Shown: in pieces, positions 47,210-56,733 of the stretch | Layout of the letters: the number at the start of each line of letters is the position of its first letter | Numbering within the stretch: the stretch's first letter is position 1 | Origin: Gemmatimonas sp. UBA7669 | Lineage (GTDB): Bacteria; Gemmatimonadota; Gemmatimonadetes; Gemmatimonadales; Gemmatimonadaceae | Reading direction: 5' to 3' | Length of the DNA: 64,000 nt | NCBI RefSeq assembly: GCF_002483225.1 | Contig: NZ_DLHL01000063.1 | Coordinates: forward strand, 167,216 to 231,215 | Notes under the pieces: generated by a model | What the model was told of the DNA's origin: nothing | The model's database searches: none | What the model saw: only the letters and a program-made list of their open reading frames with translations | Program-made: the position numbers and the translations under genes

Positions 47210-47274
47210 CGTCCAGTCCTGGGAAAAACGGTCTATGTGTACGGAAAAATTGCAGCGAAGCTGGGCCCTGCACA

Positions 47275-47305
47275 CGAACGCCGCCGGAGTGGCCGGCGGC
47301 GTTCG
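47275..47305 (-). terminator. Hairpin between rpsB and tsf
   Basis: Perfect 13-bp stem CGAACGCCGCCGG / CCGGCGGCGTTCG with a 5-nt loop, 64 nt after rpsB and 65 nt before the tsf ATG. Likely a partial terminator or processing site that sets the S2/EF-Ts ratio, as this operon is known to need. Confidence 0.7.
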
Positions 47306-47369
47306 CGATCCTGCATCCGGTCGCCGGGGCTAGTGCCCGGCAGCGGATTTCGTGCGTCCGACCGCGCGC

Positions 47370-48314
47370 TTACTCGGCGTCGGCTGCACCCGCGTCGTCG
47401 CCAGCGCCCGCTTCGGGCGCCGCGGCTTCCCCACCCTTCAGACGGGCCGCAATGGCCTCGGGCTTGGCCCGACGGCGACGCGGACGGCGATCGTTGCTGC
47501 CGCCGCCACGGTTGTCGCCGCCACCACGGTTGTCACCACCACGACCACGATCGCCGCGATCGGCACGCTCCGCGCCACGATCCGACGAGAAGGTGTACGT
47601 CTCGGCCTCTTCCTCGACCGGACGCGCGGGCGCCTCGCGGCGCGCCTCTTCGATCGTGTCGGAGACCACCTTGGTGATCAGCTCGACCGAACGGATGGCG
47701 TCGTCGTTACCCGCAATGGGCACCGTGATGAGATCCGGATCGGCGTTCGTGTCGACGATGGCCACGATGGGCACGCCGAGCTTGTTGGCCTCGGAGACGG
47801 CAATGCGCTCCTTCTTGGAGTCGATGATGAACAGCAGCCCCGGGAGGCGGTTCATCGTCTTGATGCCGGCGAGGTACTTGGACAGCTTCTCGCGCTGACG
47901 CGACATGAGTAGCTGTTCCTTCTTCGTGTAGTTCTGCAGCGAGCCGTCTTCGACGCCGGCCTCGAGCTCCTTGAGCTTCTTGACCTGCTTCTTGACCGTC
48001 TGATAGTTGGTCAGCATGCCGCCGAGCCAACGCTCCGTGACGAACATGGCGCCGCAGCGCGCGGCCTCGTCGCGCACGATGGAGGCCAGCTGGCGCTTGG
48101 TGCAGACGAAGAGTACGCTCTCGCCGCGCAATACGACCTCGCGGACGAGCTTCTGCGCCAGTTCGATCTGGCGGAGCGTCTTCTGCAGGTCGATGATGTG
48201 AATGCCATTGCGCTCAGCGAAAATGAAGCGGCGCATCTTGGGGTTCCACCGACGGGTCTGGTGCCCGAAGTGAACGCCCGCGGCGAGCAGTTGCTCGAGT
48301 GACGGAGTCGACAT
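47370..48314 (-). CDS. rpsB: 30S ribosomal protein S2 with RG-rich tail
   Basis: 314 residues. The S2 core occupies about 1-240: LLAAGVHFGHQTRRWNPKM, FAERNGIHIIDLQKTL, FVCTKRQ, RWLGGMLTN and VPIVAIVDTNADP. From about 243 there is a low-complexity tail: an RGD/RGG stretch (DRGDRGRGGDNRGGG), an arginine cluster and an acidic alanine-rich end. S2 is usually about 230-260 residues, so the tail is an extension; a similar RG sequence ends PNPase. Confidence 0.96.
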   Translation of the reverse strand: MSTPSLEQLLAAGVHFGHQTRRWNPKMRRFIFAERNGIHIIDLQKTLRQIELAQKLVREVVLRGESVLFVCTKRQLASIVRDEAARCGAMFVTERWLGGMLTNYQTVKKQVKKLKELEAGVEDGSLQNYTKKEQLLMSRQREKLSKYLAGIKTMNRLPGLLFIIDSKKERIAVSEANKLGVPIVAIVDTNADPDLITVPIAGNDDAIRSVELITKVVSDTIEEARREAPARPVEEEAETYTFSSDRGAERADRGDRGRGGDNRGGGDNRGGGSNDRRPRRRRAKPEAIAARLKGGEAAAPEAGAGDDAGAADAE

Positions 48315-48361
48315 GTTGATGTGTCCTGGGGTTTTGATTCGCGTCCGTGATTGTCAGCGTC

Positions 48362-48413
48362 GGTGGCGACTGTCCCGCAGAGCGAAACGTCAGGCGGGAC
48401 AGCACCCGCCACC
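48362..48413 (-). promoter_or_regulatory. Structured leader of rpsB
   Basis: Two stacked stems: GGTGGCG/CGCCACC (48362-48368 with 48407-48413) and TGTCCCGC/GCGGGACA (48371-48378 with 48394-48401), separated by a small asymmetric loop, with a 15-nt apical loop. It lies 48-99 nt before the rpsB ATG. S2 controls its own mRNA in other bacteria through leader structures; this is a candidate site. Confidence 0.5.
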
Positions 48414-48448
48414 AACTCGAACCACGTGTGAGATAGGCTGGTCGAGCC

Positions 48449-48470
48449 GTCGGTGCCCGAAGGCACCGAC
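48449..48470 (-). terminator. Terminator hairpin after rpsI with UUCG loop
   Basis: On the minus strand GTCGGTGCC-TTCG-GGCACCGAC, a 9-bp stem closed by the very stable C(UUCG)G tetraloop, 10 nt after the rpsI stop. No T-run. It divides rplM-rpsI from rpsB. Confidence 0.75.
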
Positions 48471-48479
48471 CACGCTCGA

Positions 48480-48869
48480 TTAACGCTTCGAGAACTGGAA
48501 GCGCTTACGGGCGCCAGCGCGGCCCGGCTTCTTGCGCTCGACCTCGCGCGCGTCGCGCGTGAGCAGGCCGAACTCGCGGAGCTTCTTGCGGTTGCTCTCG
48601 TCGATCTTGACGAGGGCACGGGCAACGGCGAGCCGCACCGCGCCCGCCTGACCCGACATGCCGCCGCCGTTGAGCACGCACTTCACGTCGAAGTTGCCGA
48701 GCGTGTCCGTGAGCGTGAACGGCTGCTGAATGGCCGACACCAGCGTGGGGCGCGGGAAGTAGTCACCGAGCGTGCGGCCGTTGACGTCCCACTTGCCGGA
48801 GCCCGGCGTCATGTAGAGACGGCAGACCGCTTCCTTGCGACGGCCGACGGCGTGGATCTGTTCCGACAT
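48480..48869 (-). CDS. rpsI: 30S ribosomal protein S9
   Basis: 129 residues, complete: IHAVGRRKEAVCRLYM, GGGMSGQAGAVRLAVARALV and the basic C-terminus KKPGRAGARKRFQFSKR that reaches the P-site tRNA. Start ATG shares a base with the rplM TAA (TAATG). Confidence 0.97.
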   Translation of the reverse strand: MSEQIHAVGRRKEAVCRLYMTPGSGKWDVNGRTLGDYFPRPTLVSAIQQPFTLTDTLGNFDVKCVLNGGGMSGQAGAVRLAVARALVKIDESNRKKLREFGLLTRDAREVERKKPGRAGARKRFQFSKR

Positions 48870-49321
48870 TACTTGCTGGCCTCGGCAGAGGAGAAGGTGA
48901 GCTTGGCCGGGTTCTGGGCCACGTGCGGATGCTCGGCGCCGGCAAACACGCGCAGCTTGCGGCGCAGCACCTGACGGCCGAGGGTGGTCTTCGGCAGCAT
49001 GCCGTACACGGCCTTCTCGATGATGCGCTCGGGGTGCTTGGCGAGCATCGTCGCAAACGGCGTGTGCTTCTCGTGACCCATGTAGCCGGTGTGGCTGAAG
49101 TAGGTCTTCTGCTCCGCCTTGCGTCCGGTGACCTGCACCTTGGAGGCGTTGATCACGATGACGAAGTCACCCGTGTCCATGTGCGGGGTGTACATGGGCT
49201 TGTGCTTGCCGCGGATGATCTTCGCGACTTCCGACGCGAGCCGGCCCAGGACCATTCCTTCCGCGTCGACGATATACCACCGACGGTCGATATCCTTCGG
49301 GGTCGCGCTGTAGGTCTTCAT
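48869..49321 (-). CDS. rplM: 50S ribosomal protein L13
   Basis: 150 residues: KTYSATPKDIDRRWYIVDAEG, LGRLASEVAKIIRGKHKP, VIVINASKVQVTGRKAEQKTY and VYGMLPKTTLGRQVLRRKLRV. First gene of the rplM-rpsI pair, with a strong promoter about 110 nt upstream. Confidence 0.97.
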   Translation of the reverse strand: MKTYSATPKDIDRRWYIVDAEGMVLGRLASEVAKIIRGKHKPMYTPHMDTGDFVIVINASKVQVTGRKAEQKTYFSHTGYMGHEKHTPFATMLAKHPERIIEKAVYGMLPKTTLGRQVLRRKLRVFAGAEHPHVAQNPAKLTFSSAEASK

Positions 49322-49406
49322 GCTGACGTGATCCGTACGTGATGCGGGATGCCCGGTCTCCCGGTGCTCCCGGCAGAGGGTGAACCCTGTTAGATGACTG
49401 AAAATT

Positions 49407-49422
49407 TCCCGCCAAAACGGGA
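49407..49422 (-). promoter_or_regulatory. Small hairpin at the 5' end of the rplM transcript
   Basis: On the minus strand TCCCG-TTTTGG-CGGGA followed by AATTTTC, beginning only about 3 nt after the predicted transcription start. It could stabilise the 5' end or act as a weak attenuator. Confidence 0.3.
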
Positions 49423-49431
49423 CAGACCCGT

Positions 49432-49460
49432 AGCTTACTCAGGCCAGAAGTGGTTGTCAA
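49432..49460 (-). promoter_or_regulatory. rplM-rpsI promoter
   Basis: Minus strand TTGACA (49455-49460, perfect consensus), 17-bp spacer, TAAGCT (49432-49437). Predicted start near 49425 gives a leader of about 104 nt. Confidence 0.8.
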
Positions 49461-49602
49461 CGCACGGCTTGGAGTTCCAGATACGGGTTGAGAGGCCCTC
49501 GGGCCTTGCCAACTGCCGGTCCCGCCGCCACTGTCCCGCCACCGAGTCCGACCCGTGAACCGACGGGGCCGGTCCGCCCCCTCCCCAGCACCCGGAGACA
49601 GC

Positions 49603-49953
49603 ATGTCGATGATGTCGGAGTTCAAGGAATTCGCCATGAAGGGCAGCGTGCTGGACCTCGCCGTTGGCGTGGTCATCGGCGGCGCCTTTCAGAAAATCGT
49701 CGACAGCATGGTGAATGACATCATCATGCCGGTGGTCGGCCTCCTGACCGGTGGCGTGGACTTCACCAACCGGTTCTTCGCCTTTGGTGGCGGCAGCTTC
49801 AACACGCTCGAAGAGGCAAAGAAGGCCGGCGCTCCCACGCTGGCCTACGGCGTCTTCCTCAACCAGGTGCTCACGTTTCTGATCGTGGCCTTCACGCTCT
49901 TTCTCGTGATCAAGGGTGTCAACCGCATGCGCCGGAACGCTCCCGCCGCCTGA
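49603..49953 (+). CDS. mscL: Large-conductance mechanosensitive channel
   Basis: 116 residues from ATG 49603 (MSMMSEFKEFAMKGSVLDLA), with GGAG 7-10 nt upstream. Two membrane helices: VLDLAVGVVIGGAFQKIVDS and GVFLNQVLTFLIVAFTLFLV. The pore helix pattern and NDIIMPVVGLL are standard. Releases solutes under hypo-osmotic shock. The only plus-strand gene between two long minus-strand operons. Confidence 0.95.
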   Translation: MSMMSEFKEFAMKGSVLDLAVGVVIGGAFQKIVDSMVNDIIMPVVGLLTGGVDFTNRFFAFGGGSFNTLEEAKKAGAPTLAYGVFLNQVLTFLIVAFTLFLVIKGVNRMRRNAPAA

Positions 49954-49969
49954 TCCCGAGGACCGTCCG

Positions 49970-50482
49970 TTACTCCGGGAGCGGTCCGAGGTCGACCAGG
50001 ATCGCTCCCTTCTCCACGGCCTGACCGGCCTGGACCCGTACGCCGGTCACCACCCCGACTGCGGTAGCCCGCAGTTCGTTCTCCATCTTCATGGCTTCGA
50101 TGACCACGAGACCCTGACCGGCGCTGACCGTGTCACCCGGCTGGACCGCCACACGGACGACCAAGCCTGGCATGGGGGCCACCAACGGCGCGGGTCCACT
50201 CGCCGCCGCCGAAGCCGCCGTCAGGTCCTTGATGGCCCGCATGCGCTCATCAAGGGCTTCGGCCTCGACCCGGGCCCCATCCACGTCGAGCTGCCATCGC
50301 CCGCGCTCCGTGCCGCGACGTGCCACCACCCGGTGCACCTGCTGCCCCACCCGCACCAGCCGCACCGGGGTCCCCGGGACATGCGTCAGTGAGGCCTCCA
50401 CGGTCCGGCCATCCACGGTAACCTGCGCGCCATCGAGTTCCACCGTGACACGCTGGCCGTTCACATCCACGAGATACTTCAT
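49970..50482 (-). CDS. Biotin carboxyl carrier protein of acyl-CoA carboxylase
   Basis: 170 residues from ATG 50482, overlapping the rRNA methyltransferase stop by ATGA. The C-terminal biotinyl domain (from about 95) has APMPGLVVRVAVQPGDTVSAGQ and the biotinylated lysine in VIEAMKMENELRA. The first 90 residues form a separate beta-rich region (KYLVDVNGQRVTVELDGAQV). It would serve the biotin carboxylase and carboxyltransferase genes encoded upstream in the same operon. Confidence 0.9.
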   Translation of the reverse strand: MKYLVDVNGQRVTVELDGAQVTVDGRTVEASLTHVPGTPVRLVRVGQQVHRVVARRGTERGRWQLDVDGARVEAEALDERMRAIKDLTAASAAASGPAPLVAPMPGLVVRVAVQPGDTVSAGQGLVVIEAMKMENELRATAVGVVTGVRVQAGQAVEKGAILVDLGPLPE

Positions 50483-51921
50483 CGGTTCTCCCGCCGCAGC
50501 ACGCACACGCTCTCCACGTGCGCCGTCTGCGGAAACATGTCGAAACACTCTACCGACTCCACCTGCCATGACGGCAAGCGAGTGAGATCCCGCGCCAGCG
50601 TCGCGGGATTGCAGCTCACGTAGACCACCCCGCGAAGAGCCCCGGGGTGCTGCTCCAGCCACGCCGTCACGTCCTCGTGCACACCGGCGCGTGGCGGATT
50701 GAGCACCACCACATCTGCCGTCAAATCGCGCAACGCGGCAACGGCCGACTCCATGCGCTCGGCGCGGATGCTCCAGCGCGCCGCCTGCTCTGCGCTCAGG
50801 GCCTCGTGCTGCCACTCCATCGTGCGCACGGCCTCGCTATCCAGCTCCACACTGACAACAGTGGCGCCGTGCTCAACCAGCGCGCGCGAGAGACGTCCCG
50901 TGCCCGCGTATCCATCCACGACGTGCCGGGCCTGCATCTCGCCAATGGTGTGCAGCACATGCTGGTGCATGGCATCGGCGACTTCGGCATTGACCTGCGC
51001 GAACGCCTGGGCAAATGCCTGCGCCTCGGCCACCTCCGGCCCCTCCGGTACCATCAGTTCCACGTCGGCATCGGCCGCGGGCACCCAGTGCACCTGCGTC
51101 ACCGCGGGTGCACGCTGTTGCGCGACCTGCTGCCATTCCATCTGCTCCGGCCAGGCCTCACCGCCCTGCACCACCACGTGAATCTGCGCGCCGGCGTGTA
51201 GACCAGTTGCGTGCGGCGCGGTTGCGTGTAGCGCGGTTGCGTGTTGCGCGGTTGCGTGTTGCGCGGTTGCGTGTAGCGCGCCATCGCGACCTGCGTCTTC
51301 CAATGCGGCCGGCGCCGTGCTGGCGATGAGCCGGAGCGAGAGGCGCAGCGTCTCCCCAGACGGCAGGGCGACCACCGCGCGTTCCACCACGCTGCGCAGC
51401 GCTGACCAGGTGGCATCGATGAGCGGATGCACGATCTCGCAGTGCTCGAGCGAGAAGAGTCGCGCCCCCGCATCGTGGCGATGCAAGCCCGCCAGCCACC
51501 CAGAGCCGCGACGTCGTAGTGCCACCGTCAATCGCGTGCGATACGCCCACTCCGCGCCGCTCACGAGCGACGGCAATGGCACCTCGCGTCTGCCGATGCG
51601 CGCGAGTGTATCGCGCACGATCTCCCGACGCGCCTGCTGCTGCGTGGCGGCATCGAGATGCTGCAGTTGGCAGCCGCCGCACGCGTCGCGCTCGTAGTGC
51701 GCACAGCGCGCGTCCACGCGCTGCGTGGATGGCGTGATGACCTGCAGCACCCGACCACGCCCGAGGCGGCCCTGCACCCGATACGCCACCTGCACCACAT
51801 CGCCGGGGGCGGTACGCGGTACGAACACCGCCAGGCCACCGAGGCGACCCACGCCATCACCGCCGGCCGCAATGCGATCGATGGTCAGCACCCCCACCTG
51901 CTCGGTGGCCGCGCCCTTCAT
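50479..51921 (-). CDS. 23S rRNA (uracil-5-)-methyltransferase, RlmD/TrmA family
   Basis: 480 residues from ATG 51921, with a GGAGG site 5 nt upstream. N-terminal TRAM-like part, then an iron-sulfur cysteine set CAHYERDACGGCQLQH plus HCEIVH, as in RlmD/RlmCD. SAM-binding VVDGYAGTGRLSRALVE, VLNPPRAGVHEDV and the catalytic cysteine in VVYVSCNPATLARDL. Target could be U1939 or U747-type uridine; not distinguishable here. Residues about 215-239 are an in-frame minisatellite (HATAL/Q repeats). It is inserted between biotin carboxylase and biotin carrier genes. Confidence 0.9.
   Translation of the reverse strand: MKGAATEQVGVLTIDRIAAGGDGVGRLGGLAVFVPRTAPGDVVQVAYRVQGRLGRGRVLQVITPSTQRVDARCAHYERDACGGCQLQHLDAATQQQARREIVRDTLARIGRREVPLPSLVSGAEWAYRTRLTVALRRRGSGWLAGLHRHDAGARLFSLEHCEIVHPLIDATWSALRSVVERAVVALPSGETLRLSLRLIASTAPAALEDAGRDGALHATAQHATAQHATALHATAPHATGLHAGAQIHVVVQGGEAWPEQMEWQQVAQQRAPAVTQVHWVPAADADVELMVPEGPEVAEAQAFAQAFAQVNAEVADAMHQHVLHTIGEMQARHVVDGYAGTGRLSRALVEHGATVVSVELDSEAVRTMEWQHEALSAEQAARWSIRAERMESAVAALRDLTADVVVLNPPRAGVHEDVTAWLEQHPGALRGVVYVSCNPATLARDLTRLPSWQVESVECFDMFPQTAHVESVCVLRRENR
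51205..51279. repeat. 15-bp minisatellite inside the rRNA methyltransferase gene
   Basis: Five tandem 15-bp units of the type GGTTGCGTGTTGCGC, two of them identical and the first most diverged (AGTTGCGTGCGGCGC). In frame they encode the pentapeptide repeat ATALH/ATAQH/ATAPH. Multiples of 15 bp keep the frame. Confidence 0.9.
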
Positions 51922-51965
51922 CGAGCCCTCCGGTGCGCCTCGTGTCCGGCGTCCTCGCGGAGACT

Positions 51966-53501
51966 TCAACTCCGCAGTCCCTCGCGTCGCGCCATCGCGG
52001 CCCACGACACACCCGTAGCGGCTGCGGCCGGTGCGGCTGCCACACTCGGCGCGGTAGCGCTGGTAGCTGGCCGGCCGGCGTTGCGCTCCTCGTGCGCCAC
52101 GAGTGCCGCGGCAATGGCCGCAAGCTCCAGTGTGCCCGCGTCCGTCACGGGCGAGGTGAGTTCCGGCAAACGCTGTTCGAGCCACTGGATGCTGATGTCG
52201 CCGCGCTGGAACTCCTCGTGATCCATCACGCGGAGATGGAAACCGCGTGACGTCTCGATGCCGTCGATGGTGAGCTCGTGCAGCGCGCGGCGCATGCGCG
52301 CAATGGCGAGTGCACGCGTGGGCGCATGCACGATCAGCTTGGCCAACATCGGATCGTAGTGCAGGCCCACCACGCTGCCCGCTTCGATACCACCATCCCA
52401 GCGCACGCCGGGGCCGCTCGGCAGATGCAGGTACTCGATGCGCCCGGTGCTCGGCAGGAAGCCGTTGGCCGGATCTTCACTGGTGATGCGGCACTCGATG
52501 GCCCAGCCACGTGGGGTGAAGTCCTTCTGTGCAAACGGCAGCTTTTCACCCGCGGCCACCCGAATCTGCCATTGCACGAGATCGAGACCCATCACCAGCT
52601 CGGTGACCGGGTGCTCCACCTGGATCCGCGTGTTCATCTCGAGGAAGTAGTAGTTCCCGTCGCGATCCAGCAGAAACTCGCAGGTGCCGGCGTTCACGTA
52701 TCCCGCGGCCTTTGCCGCTGCGACGGCCGTGGCGCCCATGCGGGCGCGCAACTCCGGCGTCACGGCCACACTGGGCGCTTCCTCGATCATCTTCTGATGC
52801 CGACGCTGCACCGAGCATTCGCGCTCGCCAAGGTGCACCACGTTGCCATGCATGTCGGCCAGCACCTGGATTTCGACGTGCCTGGGGCCTTCGATGTACT
52901 TCTCGAGATACACGGCATCATCACCGAAGGCGTTCTTCGCCTCGCGGCGTGCGCTGGCGAGCGCATCGGCCAGTTCGCTGGCCTGACGCACAATGCGCAT
53001 GCCCTTGCCGCCACCACCCGCCGCCGCCTTGAGCAGCACCGGAAAGCCATACTGCGCGGCGATGGCCAGGGCCTCCTCGGCGTCCTTTACGCCTTCCGTG
53101 TTGCCGGGCACGACCGGCACCCCGGCCTTGATGGCCAATTGCCGTGCGTCCGTCTTGGAGCCCATGGCATCGATGGCTTCAGCCGGCGGGCCGATGAACA
53201 CGAGGCCGGCGTCACGCACGGCACGCGCAAACCACGCGCGCTCCGAGAGAAAGCCGTAGCCGGGATGAATGGCTTCGGCGCCGGTTTCCTTGGCCACTTC
53301 GATGAGACGTTCGCCCACCAGATAGCTCTGACTGGAGGGCGGCGGTCCGACGAGCACCGCTTCGTCCGCTTCACGCACGTGCGGCGCTGAGGCGTCGGCT
53401 TCGGAGTACACGGCCACCGTGCGAATGCCCAGCTCCTGACAGGCACGGATGATGCGCAGCGCGATCTCGCCGCGATTGGCCACGAGCACTTTGGAGAACA
53501 T
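51966..53501 (-). CDS. accC: Biotin carboxylase subunit of acyl-CoA carboxylase
   Basis: 511 residues. MFSKVLVANRGEIALRIIRACQELGI start, ATP-grasp with LLKAAAGGGGKGMRIV, HVEIQVLADMHGNVVHLGERECSVQRRHQK, EMNTRIQVEHPVTE and RGWAIECRI. Carboxylates biotin on the separate carrier at 49970. A 60-residue Ala-rich C-terminal tail (after LVAHEERNAGR) is added. 8 nt after the carboxyltransferase gene. By neighbours it is more likely propionyl/acyl-CoA than acetyl-CoA carboxylase. Confidence 0.92.
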   Translation of the reverse strand: MFSKVLVANRGEIALRIIRACQELGIRTVAVYSEADASAPHVREADEAVLVGPPPSSQSYLVGERLIEVAKETGAEAIHPGYGFLSERAWFARAVRDAGLVFIGPPAEAIDAMGSKTDARQLAIKAGVPVVPGNTEGVKDAEEALAIAAQYGFPVLLKAAAGGGGKGMRIVRQASELADALASARREAKNAFGDDAVYLEKYIEGPRHVEIQVLADMHGNVVHLGERECSVQRRHQKMIEEAPSVAVTPELRARMGATAVAAAKAAGYVNAGTCEFLLDRDGNYYFLEMNTRIQVEHPVTELVMGLDLVQWQIRVAAGEKLPFAQKDFTPRGWAIECRITSEDPANGFLPSTGRIEYLHLPSGPGVRWDGGIEAGSVVGLHYDPMLAKLIVHAPTRALAIARMRRALHELTIDGIETSRGFHLRVMDHEEFQRGDISIQWLEQRLPELTSPVTDAGTLELAAIAAALVAHEERNAGRPATSATAPSVAAAPAAAATGVSWAAMARREGLRS

Positions 53502-53509
53502 GCCTGGCC

Positions 53510-55072
<1,563 letters not shown>

Positions 55073-55108
55073 GGCGCGGGAAGCTAGCGCATGCGCGCCG
55101 AAAAACGA

Positions 55109-55136
55109 GACGCCGGCCCCATTCGGGACCGGCGTC
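55109..55136 (-). terminator. Intrinsic terminator after the TonB-domain gene
   Basis: 12-bp stem GACGCCGG(C)CCC / GGG(A)CCGGCGTC with one mismatch, ATTC loop, followed on the minus strand by TCGTTTTTCGG. It lies 47 nt after that gene's stop and before pccB. Confidence 0.8.
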
Positions 55137-55183
55137 GGGTTCAATCGTGTCGCAGACGGGGTGACCGTCTGCGCTGTCCTGCA

Positions 55184-55591
55184 TTACGGCTTGTAGATGA
55201 TCGGCAACACGACCTTGGTCTTCACCGCCGAGCCATTGAGCTTGCCAGGGTTGAACTCGAGCTTGGCCACGACCTTTTTGGCGGCCTCACCGAGGGCAGT
55301 CTGCGTGGCGTCCACGACCTGAACCGACGCGGGCTCGACCTTGCCCTTGGAGTCCACCACGAACTGCAGCTCCACCATGCCACCCACGCCGCGGCTCTTG
55401 AGATCAGCCGGGTAGGATTCCTGGATGAGGCGGGCCGCCAGCGTCGTGGACGACAGCTTGGGCGGGTTGGTGAGCTCGGACATGGGGTAGACCTTGTCGT
55501 CCTGCGCGGCGGCCGTCGAAGCGAGCGGGCCCGCGAGCAGGAGCGTGGCAACGACAGGAACGACGACGGCGCGAAGGGTCGGCTTGAACAT
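55184..55591 (-). CDS. Stand-alone periplasmic TonB C-terminal domain protein
   Basis: 135 residues: signal peptide (VVVPVVATLLLAGPLASTAAAQ) and one TonB C-terminal domain (SYPADLKSRGVGGMVELQFVVD, GKVEPASVQVVDATQ, VAKLEFNPGKLNGSAVKTKVVLPI). It has no proline-rich spacer and no membrane anchor other than the signal, unlike a working TonB. Such secreted single domains occur in Gemmatimonadota and Bacteroidota; their role is not known. Single gene with its own terminator. Confidence 0.85.
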   Translation of the reverse strand: MFKPTLRAVVVPVVATLLLAGPLASTAAAQDDKVYPMSELTNPPKLSSTTLAARLIQESYPADLKSRGVGGMVELQFVVDSKGKVEPASVQVVDATQTALGEAAKKVVAKLEFNPGKLNGSAVKTKVVLPIIYKP

Positions 55592-55916
55592 GGACAGGGA
55601 TCCTCTGGATCATTCGGACAGGAAGAGTGCCGGACGGGGTGCCCGACATCGGGACCGTTTCCGGACGCATCGGGGCGCCCCGAAATGGCGCCCCCGATAG
55701 GCGTCACGCCTCTCTATCGGCGCATGGGGTGTGGGACTGAAGCATTTCTCACATTCGTGCAATACATTGTCACACTGCCGGCACGGAACCGCGTGTTTCC
55801 CCCACGCATGTGGCGTTTGACGCGGCTGGTACGTCCCTTGCGCGATGCGTGGTGTCGGCTTCATCGTGGCCGACGCAGCTTCCTGCCTTTCTCTGCGCAG
55901 TACTCCCACCCGACCT
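55592..55916. other. Divergent intergenic region
   Basis: 325 bp between the TonB-domain gene (-) and the membrane protein (+). It must hold both promoters, but I find no convincing -35/-10 pair. The stretch 55740-55780 is the most AT-rich part (TCACATTCGTGCAATACATTG). An open minus-strand frame across it has unusual codon use and is rejected. Confidence 0.5.
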
Positions 55917-56456
55917 ATGACTGAACTCCTCGATCTGGCCGAAGATTCCCACGCGCGTCGCCTGCTGATCCTGGCGGCCCTGCTGATGATTGCCGTGCCC
56001 CTGTATCAGGTGGGGCTGCAACTGTGGCCGTTGCAGCTGACGAATATGCAGTGGCGTTACCAGGCCGCCGGCAATCTGGTCGGCATGCTGATGTATCCGT
56101 TTCTTGGCCTGACGGCGATTGCGCTGATCGGTCGGGGGCTGGAAACGCGGGCCATGACGCTCACGGTCGGTGTCGTTTCTGGCCTGTTCACCCTTGGGCT
56201 TGGCGCCTCGCTGGTGGTGTACGCACTCGACGCCCAGCAACTGCAGGCCATCGTCAGCTCAGCCATGGCGCGGCCGTTCAAGATCATGACCATTCGTGTG
56301 GCGGGCCTGGCCATCATGTATCTGGTGGGCTTTGGCTATCTCACGCTGGTGTGCTTCATCCGCGGCAAGGCTGTAACCGCACCCAGCCGGCGGGCGAGCA
56401 AGGCGTCGGCGGAAAGCGACGAAGATGTGGGATTGATCGTGGGTGTGCGGGACTGA
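55917..56456 (+). CDS. Four-helix membrane protein of unknown function
   Basis: 179 residues from ATG 55917 (MTELLDLAEDSHARRLLILAALLMIAVPLYQ); an earlier in-frame start would put the signal in a poor context. Four hydrophobic segments at about 15-35, 45-75, 85-110 and 125-150 and a charged C-terminal tail (RRASKASAESDEDVG). I do not recognise the family. It ends at a terminator and precedes the PEP-CTERM cluster, with which no functional link is visible. Confidence 0.75.
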   Translation: MTELLDLAEDSHARRLLILAALLMIAVPLYQVGLQLWPLQLTNMQWRYQAAGNLVGMLMYPFLGLTAIALIGRGLETRAMTLTVGVVSGLFTLGLGASLVVYALDAQQLQAIVSSAMARPFKIMTIRVAGLAIMYLVGFGYLTLVCFIRGKAVTAPSRRASKASAESDEDVGLIVGVRD

Positions 56457-56486
56457 GCCGTAGCTCGACTGTTGTCGATCGTGTCG

Positions 56487-56514
56487 GCGGGGCGTTCCTC
56501 ATGGGGCGCCCCGC
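56487..56514 (+). terminator. Terminator after the four-helix membrane protein
   Basis: GCGGGGCGTTCC-TCAT-GGGGCGCCCCGC, a 12-bp stem with two G-U pairs and a 4-nt loop, followed by TGTTGTTTTG. 30 nt after the stop codon. Confidence 0.8.
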
Positions 56515-56548
56515 TGTTGTTTTGATGTTGTATGCGAATGGCGACATG

Positions 56549-56582
56549 ATGTTGCTTTCATGCAACACGTGACATCGGTCAC
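56549..56582 (+). promoter_or_regulatory. Inverted repeats upstream of the first PEP-CTERM gene
   Basis: Two adjacent perfect inverted repeats: TGTTGC-N6-GCAACA (56550-56567) and GTGAC-N4-GTCAC (56569-56582, also readable as GTGA-N6-TCAC). They lie about 84-115 bp before the sigma-54 box, the distance used by bacterial enhancer-binding proteins. Confidence 0.5.
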
Positions 56583-56664
56583 AACAGGTCAAAAACACGT
56601 TCTCGGAAACGGTAACGGTATGATCTGCACTACATATGCGCCATTTCATGATTCTGCTGTCACA

Positions 56665-56680
56665 TGGCACGGGTTCTGCC
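56665..56680 (+). promoter_or_regulatory. Sigma-54 promoter of the first PEP-CTERM gene
   Basis: TGGCACGGGTTCTGCC matches TGGCAYRN4YTGCW at every defined position but the last. GG (56666-56667) and GC (56678-56679) are exactly 10 bp apart. The ATG is 54 nt further on; start of transcription about 56691. Confidence 0.75.
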
Positions 56681-56733
56681 GCTTAACGGTAAGTCAAGCT
56701 CCATCGACCCACCACCAATTGCCCCTCCTCGAC

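Noticed and set aside
49953..49990. Short GGACCG/CGGTCC inverted repeat between mscL and the biotin carrier
   Set aside because: Only 6 bp with a long loop and partly coding; not a convincing terminator.
55610..55909. 99-codon minus-strand frame with CRQC...CEKC in the tonB/membrane-protein gap
   Set aside because: Tempting as a zinc ribbon, but codon use (AGA, AGG, GTA, TTG) and low third-position GC differ from all real genes here, and it fills the shared promoter region.
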